Of a stretch of DNA of 17,134 bases, positions 1-6,757 are shown piece by piece. The position numbers were made by a program, and so were the translations under genes. The DNA is from an uncultured Corynebacterium sp. (GTDB lineage Bacteria > Actinomycetota > Actinomycetes > Mycobacteriales > Mycobacteriaceae): positions 1-17,134 of the forward strand of contig CAJZGD010000018.1 of NCBI GenBank assembly GCA_915275065.1, given 5' to 3'. The stretch's first letter is position 1; every line of letters starts with the position of its first letter. Below the pieces are notes generated by a model that did not search any database, was not told the origin of the DNA, and was given only the letters and a program-made list of their open reading frames with translations.

Positions 1-2356
1 GGGCTGCCACCGGGTCGATCGTGTGGTAGGGGACCAGCCGATCGGCCACGACCGGCACCCCATAGAGCGTGGAGCGTTGGTATGCCATGGCGGCGGCTCG
101 TTTGCTCGACCAGTGCGGTTCGGAATACGTGCTTTTTAGAAGGTTTGCCGCAAGGCGCTCCACCCAGCGGGGGTCGATACTGGCCACGTCACGGGCCCAC
201 AGCCGGGAGGTTTCCACCAACTCCGCGGCCATAACATACTGCGGATTGGTCTTTGCCAACGCGGATCCGGGGAAAATCATGAATTTGGTGTTGCGGGCAC
301 CCTGGTATTCCCGGGTGTCAACATTCCGAATACCAATATGTGACAGCAACCCGGACAGCAGAGACTGGTGCACAGCATCGGCCTGTTCGGCGCCTATCAC
401 CTCGTCTGCATCTGCCTGATTGGTGTGGGAGCGCGCGTGCGCCTCCTGTCCCTGGTGGTTACTGCGGTTGCCGGGCCGGGAGCTGTGCAGCTGTTTCGCT
501 TCGGGCACGTACCGGTCGAGGGCTGCATCGTCGGTGGTCCAGCCGAGCTGCCCACACACGGATTTCAATTGCCGCACCAAATCAAACCATTCCCGGATGC
601 GCAGGTAATGGAGGAATTCCTTCCGCATTCGGTTACGGAAGGCATTGCCGCTGAGTTCTTCCCGGCTCCGTGCAATATAGTCCCACAGTTTTAGATAACC
701 AAGAAAATCCGAGGTTTTGTTTTTAAAACGGGCATGTAATTGGTCTGCCTGCGCCTGGTATTCGAGCGGACGTTCGCGCACATCCTGGATCGACAGTGCG
801 GCAACAATGACCTGGACTTCCCGAAGACAGCCCAGCCGTCGAGCCTCAATGATCATTCGTGCCATGCGCGGGTCTACCGGCAGCCGCGCAATATCCCGAC
901 CAATAGGGGTGAGTTTAGGCAGGTTTGTGTTCTTATCCGAATCCTCTAGGGCACCTAATTCTTTCAATAATATTATGCCATCCCGGATGGCGCGGGTGTC
1001 GGGGGCCTGAACGAAGGGAAAATCTTCAATATTGCCCAGTTTCAGCGCCGCCATTTGCAGGATGACACTGGCTAAATTGGTACGCAGAATCTCCGGGTCC
1101 GTAAACTCAGGTCGGCTTAAATAGTCTTCCTCGGAATAGAGTCGGATGGCAATACCATCGGCAACCCGACCGCATCGACCCGACCGTTGATTCGCACTGG
1201 CCTGCGAAATATCCTCAATAGGGAGGCGCTGAACTTTGGTTTTCGTGGAATAGCGGGAGATTCTTGCGGTGCCGGTATCGACCACAAAATGAATACCCGG
1301 CACGGTGAGCGACGTTTCAGCAATGTTCGTGGATAACACAATGCGCCGGTGGGCGTGGGGGCTAAAAACGCGATGCTGTTCTTGGTTAGATAGCCGACCG
1401 AAAAGCGGGACCACATCAACATTGCGCCACCGTTTCCCTGCGATGGCCTCCATGGCGTCACGAATGTCCGCCTCCCCCGGGAAAAAGCATAAAATGTCAC
1501 CATCGCCATATTCCATGAGCTCTTCGATGGCGGAAAGTAGCCCGTCTAGCGGATCAATGTCGATGAGTTTATCCCCGGACTCCACCTGGAGTGGGCGATA
1601 GAGCACCTCGACGGGGTAGGTGCGGCCCGACACCTCAATGATCGGCGCCGGGTTGCCGTCTTGGTCCGCGAAATGTGCCGCAAATCGCTCCGGGTCGATT
1701 GTCGCAGAAGTGATAATAACCTTGAGATCTGGTCGTTTTGGCAGTAATTGTTTGAGATAACCGAGCAAAAAATCAATATTGAGGCTTCGCTCATGGGCCT
1801 CGTCAATGATAATGGTGTCGTAAGCGTTAAGATAACGGTCATGCTGCATTTCCGCGAGCAAAATGCCATCGGTCATAAGCTTTACCGCGGTTTGCGGGCC
1901 CACTTGATCGTCAAACCGAATGGCATAGCCGACGCTTTCGCCGATGCGTTGCCCCAATTCGTCGGCGATGCGCTCCGCCACGGTTCGAGCTGCTAACCGA
2001 CGTGGCTGGGTGTGCCCAATGAGTCCCCGTCGGCCCCGGCCAATATCCAAACAAATTTTCGGAATCTGCGTGGTTTTGCCGGACCCGGTTTCGCCAGCAA
2101 TGATTACTACCTGATGGTCCCTAATAGCATCCGCGATATCGTCCTTACGTGCGGATACCGGTAACTGCTCCGGGTAGGTAATAGCTGGAATGCTACGAGC
2201 CCGCTTGTCGACGCTTGCTCGGGCGGTCATCATGTCCGCCGCAATGGCTGCTAATGCTTTGGGGGAGCGAGCCTTCGCTAATCGACGCCGGAACCTGCGT
2301 TCATCAGCGATACTCAGTTGGGAAAGTTCGTCTTCTAATTGTTGTTTACTAGGCAT
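1..2356 (-). CDS. hrpA: ATP-dependent DEAH-box RNA helicase HrpA, N-terminal part (3' end outside window)
   Basis: DEAH/RHA-family RNA helicase. E. coli HrpA acts on mRNA and on stalled or collided ribosomes. I translated the minus strand by hand from the ATG at 2354-2356; it stays open for 785 codons to the window edge. Visible motifs: Walker A GETGSGKT (88-95), TQPRR (116-120), DEAH (185-188), SAT (217-219), STNIAETS (342-349), and motif VI QRSGRCGR (390-397). A winged-helix/ratchet region follows. A hydrophilic stretch at about 620-658 looks like an insertion before the HQSLLSGLLSHIG segment. HrpA is usually near 1300 residues, so roughly 500 C-terminal residues are missing here. No clear Shine-Dalgarno precedes the start (AT-rich TACATATAT). 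The gene is divergent from the low-complexity membrane protein gene. The HrpA assignment rests on motifs and on the long C-terminal continuation; HrpB is less likely. Confidence 0.93.
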   Translation of the reverse strand, partial: MPSKQQLEDELSQLSIADERRFRRRLAKARSPKALAAIAADMMTARASVDKRARSIPAITYPEQLPVSARKDDIADAIRDHQVVIIAGETGSGKTTQIPKICLDIGRGRRGLIGHTQPRRLAARTVAERIADELGQRIGESVGYAIRFDDQVGPQTAVKLMTDGILLAEMQHDRYLNAYDTIIIDEAHERSLNIDFLLGYLKQLLPKRPDLKVIITSATIDPERFAAHFADQDGNPAPIIEVSGRTYPVEVLYRPLQVESGDKLIDIDPLDGLLSAIEELMEYGDGDILCFFPGEADIRDAMEAIAGKRWRNVDVVPLFGRLSNQEQHRVFSPHAHRRIVLSTNIAETSLTVPGIHFVVDTGTARISRYSTKTKVQRLPIEDISQASANQRSGRCGRVADGIAIRLYSEEDYLSRPEFTDPEILRTNLASVILQMAALKLGNIEDFPFVQAPDTRAIRDGIILLKELGALEDSDKNTNLPKLTPIGRDIARLPVDPRMARMIIEARRLGCLREVQVIVAALSIQDVRERPLEYQAQADQLHARFKNKTSDFLGYLKLWDYIARSREELSGNAFRNRMRKEFLHYLRIREWFDLVRQLKSVCGQLGWTTDDAALDRYVPEAKQLHSSRPGNRSNHQGQEAHARSHTNQADADEVIGAEQADAVHQSLLSGLLSHIGIRNVDTREYQGARNTKFMIFPGSALAKTNPQYVMAAELVETSRLWARDVASIDPRWVERLAANLLKSTYSEPHWSSKRAAAMAYQRSTLYGVPVVADRLVPYHTIDPVAA

Positions 2357-2408
2357 ATATATGTATTTTCTACGGTCATGAATAAAAGTTCTGTTGCTGC
2401 GGACAATG

Positions 2409-2414
2409 ATTCTA
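2409..2414 (-). promoter_or_regulatory. Possible -10 element for hrpA
   Basis: On the minus strand this reads TAGAAT, preceded by GC, 39 nt upstream of the hrpA ATG. It fits the corynebacterial TANNNT pattern. The position 17 bp further upstream (CGAGAA) is not a good -35, as is common in actinobacteria. The call rests on motif and position alone. Confidence 0.25.
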
Positions 2415-2930
2415 GCAATATCACGCGGGTTTTCTCGGATCAGTGGGCAATGATCCTCGCCCATTGTCCCCATTTGGTATTCCCCCCAAGAGGCTACTTC
2501 TTCGCAGCTGTCTTCATTATTATGGCAAGGGTTCTATCCCATAGGGACCGGAATGGGGAAGAGACGTCACAATGGCGAATGTCGATGGCGAGGCAACTAT
2601 GAGCAAAGGGGGTAGCCAGCGGGGCTGATTTTCTAGTGAGATTGCTAGCTGTTCGTCAGCGTGCCGCACCCTGGTTACCATTGTCAATAGCGGGGAACGG
2701 TGTGATCAATGGATACGGTTGTTATGCGCCAGTTGTGACATCTTACCCAATAATTGCGGTAGAAAACGTGCATCCCAACCAGGGTTTACTTGGCATGTGT
2801 GTTCTAAAAATGGGGTAAAAAGGGGTACCTGAAGTGGTGTTTAAGTAAACTGAATAGAATTGTGGTGTGAAAGATTTATCGTTCAGTATTGACTGATACT
2901 TCTAGCAGCAATAAACCAGTTTCCCACGGC

Positions 2931-2960
2931 TGATGTGAGGCGAATATTTGCCCTACATCA
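2931..2960. repeat. 30-bp imperfect palindrome, candidate operator or RNA hairpin
   Basis: The arms TGATGTGAGGC and GCCCTACATCA flank a near-symmetric centre GAATATTT. Twelve of 15 base pairs are symmetric in DNA; as RNA two of the three exceptions become G-U pairs. It lies 310 bp upstream of the start of the 681-residue protein. No T-tract follows on the plus strand, so an intrinsic terminator is unlikely. The symmetry would suit a dimeric regulator, but I recognise no family consensus. Confidence 0.45.
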
Positions 2961-3180
2961 CCCGCCCGCATGGTCGTAAATCTTCTATGAAGCTGAGTGC
3001 GTGTGGGTGGGATGCCTACCTTTTGCTGTCGCAACGGCATAAAATGATGGTTCGGCTGATTGTCTAAAAATACAAAAAGAAATTCCTTGCTGATTACACG
3101 TTGTGTTGGGACCGTCAGTGCTTAAGGGTTTCCCAAAAGTATTTCAGCCCGATATGGGTGCATTCGGCCCATCTGCGCCG

Positions 3181-3194
3181 TTGTGAGATCACAA
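3181..3194. repeat. 14-bp palindrome TTGTGA-N2-TCACAA upstream of membrane protein gene
   Basis: The sequence TTGTGAGATCACAA is a perfect 6-bp inverted repeat around a 2-bp centre, 76 bp upstream of the GTG start at 3271. Its half-sites resemble CRP/GlxR half-sites (TGTGA/TCACA), but those need a 6-bp spacer and here the gap is 2 bp. It may be an operator for another dimeric regulator or chance. Confidence 0.35.
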
Positions 3195-3270
3195 TCAAAG
3201 TGGGGGAGGAAACTCACTCCGCACGGATTTTCCTCATACGGATGAGAGAAGTAACGAAAGGATTTACGTT

Positions 3271-5316
3271 GTGACAGACAACCACAACAATGATGACGGC
3301 AAGGAGCCGCGGGATAAGTCAGATCGGGACGGGTCAACCAATCCCACAGATCCGCGGCAGAAAAATCCTTATTCGCCGCAGTCCGGTAATTATAGTGATG
3401 GGCTCACTGGTTCGGGCTCTGGAAATAGTTCTTACGGTGGTTATGGGCAACCATCGCAATCGAGCAACCCTTACTCCGGCTCTGGCAGCAACCCCTACGG
3501 GCAAAGCTCTTCCAGTTACGGGCAGTCACAGCAGGGGAACAGTCCCTATGGGCAATCCACTGGTGGTTACGGCCAGCAGGGCGGTTATGGACAGTCATCC
3601 CGAAGCAATAGCCCCTATGGGAGCCCGCATTCTTCTACCCCTGGTACCGGACAGTCCGGCTCCTCGTACAGCAGCTACGGTCAGTCGTCGAACTCGTCGG
3701 ATCAGTCCCGAGAGAGCGGCAGCTATAACCGTCCGACCGGGGCATATGGCCAATCGCAGCAGGGGAGCAGCCCCTACGGGCAACAATCGCGACAAAACGA
3801 TTCCGGTAGCTATAGCCAGCCGCAAGAAACCGTGAGCTACGAACGTCCACAGCAAAGCGACACTGGTAGTTACGAGCGTCCGCAACAAAACGATTCGGGC
3901 AGTTATAGTCGCCCGTCCGGTGGCTACGAGCAGTCTCACCAGTCGCAGTCGGGGAGCCCTTATGGCGCCCCGACTGGCTATGGGCAATCGCAGCAATCCG
4001 GTGGTTATAGCAGTGGTGGCGGGCAGCAGCCACCCGCTAATAATGCTGCCCCTTACGGCAGTCCCTCGGCAGCCGGTGGTGGTTACGGTCAACCTGCCGG
4101 TGGTTATGGCCAGCCGCCGCAACAAATGCCGGGAAGCGCCCCTTACGGACAACCCCAGGGAGGCGGCTATGGTGGCGGGCAGATGCCCCCCAGCTCTGGT
4201 GGTTACGGCCAGCCACAGGGCGGTTATGGGCAGCAACCCCAAGGCCAACAAGGCCCCCAGGGTGGCGGCTATGGTCAACAAGCCTCACCGAATTCCGGTG
4301 GCTATGGTCAGCCCAGTTTTGGTGGTGGGTTCCAACCCCAAGCTCCTGGCGCGAACCAGTATGGTCAGCAACCACCCCAGGGTGGTTTCGACCCGGCGGC
4401 AGGCCAGCATGCGCCACAGCAGCAGAGTGGCCCGCAACTCCCCGTCCCCGTGACTGGCGCTGAGGTAGTGGGGCAGAATGCACTGTACGAAACCAACATG
4501 CTGAAACGGGAATCTGGACTCAGCATTGGTATGACGCTTGTTTATGGTTACAAGGCCATCATCAAAAACCCGGTGCTCTGGTTGGTCATCGGGGCCGTGA
4601 CTGGTGTGATAATGGCTGTTGTGAATTATTTGAGTCAGCGCCAGATGCAGGCTCAACTGCAGGCTCAACAGGCGCTGCTTCAAGAGCAGATGCAAAACAT
4701 GATGACGGACCCTAGCGCTACTATTCCCAGTCCCAGTGTGTCGGTGATGACGCCCACCATGGGGGTCGTGTATCTTGTCGTATTCCTTGTAGGGTTTTTG
4801 ACTTCTCCTATCCTGTATGCTGTGGCACTCACGCAGCTGGACGGGGAGACAGTGACGATGGAAACCGTGAAAGCCAGGATGAATTACGTACAAACACTCA
4901 TTTCGGCAGTACTGGTTGGTTTGGTGTCAATCCTTTTCTCTGCTACTTCCATGTTGGCACTAACGTATTTGCCTTTGATTGTGGGAAGTATCGTGAGTTT
5001 GTTGGTGTCATTAGTAATGCTTGTTGTAGCACCGTTGCTTGGTCTCGCCCCATGGTTTGCATCTGAGTCTCGGGCATCCGGGTTGAGCTCGATTGCTGCT
5101 AGTTTTGCCACGGTGAAGAAGGCGTATTTCCCGTTCCTTGGCCTGCTGCTGCTCTTGGGGATTATCATCCTTGTGGGATCGCTTATCGTCTCCTTTACTG
5201 GAATCATCGGCGTGATTCTTAGCGCCATCCTCACGGCATTTGTTGTTCCACTGGTCATCAATGCTCTGGGACATGCATACCGGCAGATGTCTGGCGCCCC
5301 CTATCCACAAATGTAG
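3271..5316 (+). CDS. Six-TM membrane protein with long Gly/Ser/Tyr/Gln low-complexity N-terminus
   Basis: 681 residues; I recognise no named family. The GTG start has a good ribosome binding site (GAAAGGA, about 8 nt upstream). Residues 1-30 are charged and polar. Residues 33-385 are low complexity, built from [G/S]-Y-[G/S]-Q, PYGQ and GGYGQ units with few charges and few aliphatics. Residues 405-681 form a hydrophobic domain with helices at about 433-454, 498-520, 541-562, 565-592, 621-642 and 645-667. A Gln/Met-rich loop (455-479) follows helix 1. Lys/Arg placement before helix 1 (KAIIK), around KAR (534-536) and around KK (616-617) predicts both ends in the cytoplasm. Actinobacterial membrane proteins often carry short PYGQ-type tails; this one is very long. 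Codons for the repeats vary (GGTTATGGG, GGCTATGGT, GGTTACGGC), so the repeat is conserved as protein. A terminator follows at 5331, so it is probably monocistronic. Function unknown. Confidence 0.9.
   Translation: MTDNHNNDDGKEPRDKSDRDGSTNPTDPRQKNPYSPQSGNYSDGLTGSGSGNSSYGGYGQPSQSSNPYSGSGSNPYGQSSSSYGQSQQGNSPYGQSTGGYGQQGGYGQSSRSNSPYGSPHSSTPGTGQSGSSYSSYGQSSNSSDQSRESGSYNRPTGAYGQSQQGSSPYGQQSRQNDSGSYSQPQETVSYERPQQSDTGSYERPQQNDSGSYSRPSGGYEQSHQSQSGSPYGAPTGYGQSQQSGGYSSGGGQQPPANNAAPYGSPSAAGGGYGQPAGGYGQPPQQMPGSAPYGQPQGGGYGGGQMPPSSGGYGQPQGGYGQQPQGQQGPQGGGYGQQASPNSGGYGQPSFGGGFQPQAPGANQYGQQPPQGGFDPAAGQHAPQQQSGPQLPVPVTGAEVVGQNALYETNMLKRESGLSIGMTLVYGYKAIIKNPVLWLVIGAVTGVIMAVVNYLSQRQMQAQLQAQQALLQEQMQNMMTDPSATIPSPSVSVMTPTMGVVYLVVFLVGFLTSPILYAVALTQLDGETVTMETVKARMNYVQTLISAVLVGLVSILFSATSMLALTYLPLIVGSIVSLLVSLVMLVVAPLLGLAPWFASESRASGLSSIAASFATVKKAYFPFLGLLLLLGIIILVGSLIVSFTGIIGVILSAILTAFVVPLVINALGHAYRQMSGAPYPQM
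3367..4425 (+). repeat. Coding low-complexity repeat: ~350 residues of [G/S]Y[G/S]Q / PYGQ / GGYGQ
   Basis: This is residues 33-385 of the preceding protein. Tyrosines recur roughly every 8-12 residues in the contexts SPYGQ, SSYGQ, GGYGQ and GSYERP. A clear 11-residue tandem unit, SYERPQQSDTG then SYERPQQNDSG, occupies 189-210, with a third partial copy SYSRP. The half nearer the membrane (about 265-385) shifts to Gly/Pro/Gln. The composition matches the prion-like low-complexity domains of eukaryotic FET-family proteins such as FUS. This is similarity of composition, not homology. Confidence 0.85.
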
Positions 5317-5330
5317 GAGGCAAGCTGCCT

Positions 5331-5371
5331 TGGTTCAGGAAGATAACATCTTCTTCCTGAACCAGTTTTTT
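5331..5371 (+). terminator. Intrinsic terminator of the membrane protein gene
   Basis: A perfect 13-bp stem (TGGTTCAGGAAGA at 5331-5343 with its complement at 5352-5364) and an 8-nt loop are followed by G and a six-T run. It starts 14 bp after the stop codon. On the opposite strand no T-run follows, so it works only for the plus strand. A short extra stem AGGCA/TGCCT lies just before it at 5318-5330. Confidence 0.9.
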
Positions 5372-5382
5372 ATGTCTATGAA

Positions 5383-5443
5383 GACAGCGCAACGGGTGGG
5401 GATCCTTCCATTATTGAGGAAATCCCCACCCGTTTACGCTGTC
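5383..5443. repeat. Very long hairpin between convergent genes
   Basis: GACAGCG pairs with CGCTGTC, and AACGGGTGGGGAT pairs with ATCCCCACCCGTT, giving about 20 bp of stem interrupted only by a 1x2 internal loop. Inside it CCT/AGG can add further pairs, leaving a loop of about 10 nt. It lies 12 bp beyond the terminator and 46 bp beyond the oxyR stop. Neither strand has a T-tract next to it, so it is not a standard terminator. It could terminate or stabilise the oxyR transcript 3' end, or be a dispersed REP/MITE-like element. Confidence 0.7.
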
Positions 5444-5488
5444 ACGCTTGCGAATCAGCAGTTTTTCGCGAACCCACTCCCTCACCCT

Positions 5489-6433
5489 TTAGCGGGGCAG
5501 TTGGGAAACCACCTGATTAAAGGACCTGGTCACCAAATCACCCAACAGGGAGAAATCATCGTACCGGGTTGATGAGCCGCGGAACACGATACCCACCTTC
5601 CGGTAGGCGGATGCGGCATCGTGGAATCGGGCCGTCTCCACAGCGGGACGCACGCATTCGGTCTGTACCGCCGACTCCGGGATCAATGTGGCACCCATGT
5701 CGGCAGACACCAATTGCAGGACCGTGGTGAGGCTAGCAGCCCGGGTCTCGGCGTGATTCGGGGGCATGGGGTTGAACTCTGCCTTACGGCACAAGTCAAC
5801 GATTTGGTCCCGCAAGCAGTGGCCGTCGTCAAGCAGCAGCAGGGAGACTTCCTTCAAGTCTTTCAGCTTCAAATCTTTCCGGCCCGCAAACGGGTGGTGC
5901 GCCGGCACCACCATGCGGAACCGCTCCTCGTATAGGGGGATCTCCTGCAGGCCAGCGGTGTTGGTGGGAACCGCTAGGATGGCGCAGTCGATACCGCCGT
6001 CGCGCAGCATTTGGACCAAGTGCTTGGTTTGGTCCTCGATGATGTGCAGCTCCAAATCCGGGTATTTGTCCCGCACCAGCTCGATCAGTGTCGGCAGAAT
6101 GTAGGGGGCGATGGTGGGGATGATGCCGATGGACAAGGGCCCAGACAGGGTGCCGGTGGCGCCATGCGCGTGGGAGAGGAAGTTTTCTGCAGCGTCGAGG
6201 GTTGCTTTCGCCAGGGGGAGAAGCTTTTCGCCAGCTGGGGTGACGATGACGCGCCGGGTGGAACGTTCAATAAGTTGAACGTTAAGACCCGTCTCTAGCG
6301 CAACAAGAGCCTGCGACAGTGAAGGCTGTGAAATGTTGAGCTTGGTGGCAGCGGTGCCGAAGTGCTTGTTTTCGGCAATTGTTACGAAGGTACGCAGTTG
6401 TGCAAGTGTTGGTCGATACTCTTTATTACTCAT
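5489..6433 (-). CDS. oxyR: Hydrogen peroxide-sensing LysR-type regulator OxyR
   Basis: 314 residues, the normal length for the family. The N-terminal winged helix-turn-helix spans about 7-66 (LAQLRTFVTIAENKHFG, then SQPSLSQALVALE as recognition helix). The substrate-binding-like sensor domain follows from about 95. The redox pair is present as C206 and C215 in the context DGHCLRDQIVDLC, with the same nine-residue spacing as E. coli C199 and C208. That context separates OxyR from other LysR regulators. In Corynebacterium OxyR mainly represses catalase, dps and related genes until oxidised. The start ATG at 6433 has a weak ribosome site (AGGCGAAG). It converges on the low-complexity membrane protein gene. 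The upstream gap carries a candidate promoter with a direct repeat, consistent with autoregulation. Confidence 0.95.
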   Translation of the reverse strand: MSNKEYRPTLAQLRTFVTIAENKHFGTAATKLNISQPSLSQALVALETGLNVQLIERSTRRVIVTPAGEKLLPLAKATLDAAENFLSHAHGATGTLSGPLSIGIIPTIAPYILPTLIELVRDKYPDLELHIIEDQTKHLVQMLRDGGIDCAILAVPTNTAGLQEIPLYEERFRMVVPAHHPFAGRKDLKLKDLKEVSLLLLDDGHCLRDQIVDLCRKAEFNPMPPNHAETRAASLTTVLQLVSADMGATLIPESAVQTECVRPAVETARFHDAASAYRKVGIVFRGSSTRYDDFSLLGDLVTRSFNQVVSQLPR

Positions 6434-6757
6434 TTTCTTCGCCTATTTGCAAAGTTTGGTTTGATTTATGTCAATCTTAAATGCAATGGATAGCGGTATG
6501 CAATAAATTTACCCCCGCGGGTAGGTGATTCTTATGATGTGAAACCACCAAGCTGGCGTAAAGGCTGCAATGAGTGCAGTATAGTCAAACTTAAAGTAAA
6601 AACTTAAAATAAATTAAAATTATCTAAGAAATGGCCGGTTAAACGCCAGTTCGAAGGCCTAACAGGGGTGAAATTGGGGGTGAGGAACCAGAAAATCCGG
6701 GCACCCACGGTATCACATTCCCACATCATTAATTATCCAAATATCTATCACTTAACG
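6434..6757. other. 324-bp oxyR upstream region
   Basis: This lies between the end of the DEFH-box helicase gene and the oxyR start; both genes read on the minus strand. It contains the proposed oxyR promoter near the gene, the inverted repeat TACCC-N4-GGGTA at about 6510-6523, and an AT-rich block at about 6585-6630 with two ACTTAAA copies 13 bp apart. A further possible minus-strand -10 (TATACT, 6578-6583) lies far upstream. I see no gene here and no strong terminator behind the helicase gene. Confidence 0.55.
6474..6503 (-). promoter_or_regulatory. Candidate oxyR promoter with overlapping direct repeat
   Basis: On the minus strand, -35 TTGCAT (6498-6503) and -10 TAAGAT (6474-6479) are separated by 18 bp. 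The -10 lies 40 nt upstream of the oxyR ATG. The heptamer ATGCAAT (plus-strand sense) occurs at 6481-6487 and 6498-6504, a 17-bp period that places one copy on the -35 and one in the spacer. A regulator bound there would block or position RNA polymerase. OxyR autoregulation is common in the family, but binding here is inferred. Confidence 0.4.

Larger units (their letters stand above)
2357..3270. other. 914-bp divergent intergenic region without a convincing gene
   Basis: This stretch lies between the starts of hrpA (minus) and the low-complexity membrane protein (plus). Two short plus-strand reading frames (2339-2602 and 2636-2818) have no ribosome binding site and no recognisable domain. 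What it holds: a possible hrpA -10 element, an imperfect inverted repeat at 2446-2471 (GGGCAATG against CATTGTCCC), GTTTAagTAAAC at 2839-2850, a 30-bp near-palindrome at 2931-2960, ATGGG/CCCAT arms at 3154-3172, and a 14-bp palindrome at 3181-3194. It is far longer than needed for two promoters. A small RNA, a long structured leader, or a decayed gene would each fit. Confidence 0.6.

Noticed and set aside
2460..2500. 6C RNA motif because of a CCCCCC run at about 2484
   Set aside because: That RNA needs two hairpins each with a C-rich loop; only one such run is present and no matching stems were seen.
2339..2602. 87-codon plus-strand frame overlapping the hrpA start
   Set aside because: No ribosome binding site, overlap with the hrpA start region, and no recognisable protein features.
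2636..2818. 60-codon plus-strand frame with a GTG start
   Set aside because: No ribosome site and no recognisable domain; it could be a remnant but nothing supports it.
3181..3194. GlxR/CRP binding site
   Set aside because: The half-sites fit but the spacer is 2 bp instead of 6; kept only as an unassigned palindrome.
3595..4281. 228-codon open frame on the minus strand opposite the low-complexity region
   Set aside because: It is a by-product of the Gly/Tyr/Gln codon pattern on the other strand; it has no ribosome site, and its Leu/Ala/Thr/Arg-rich translation has no domain.
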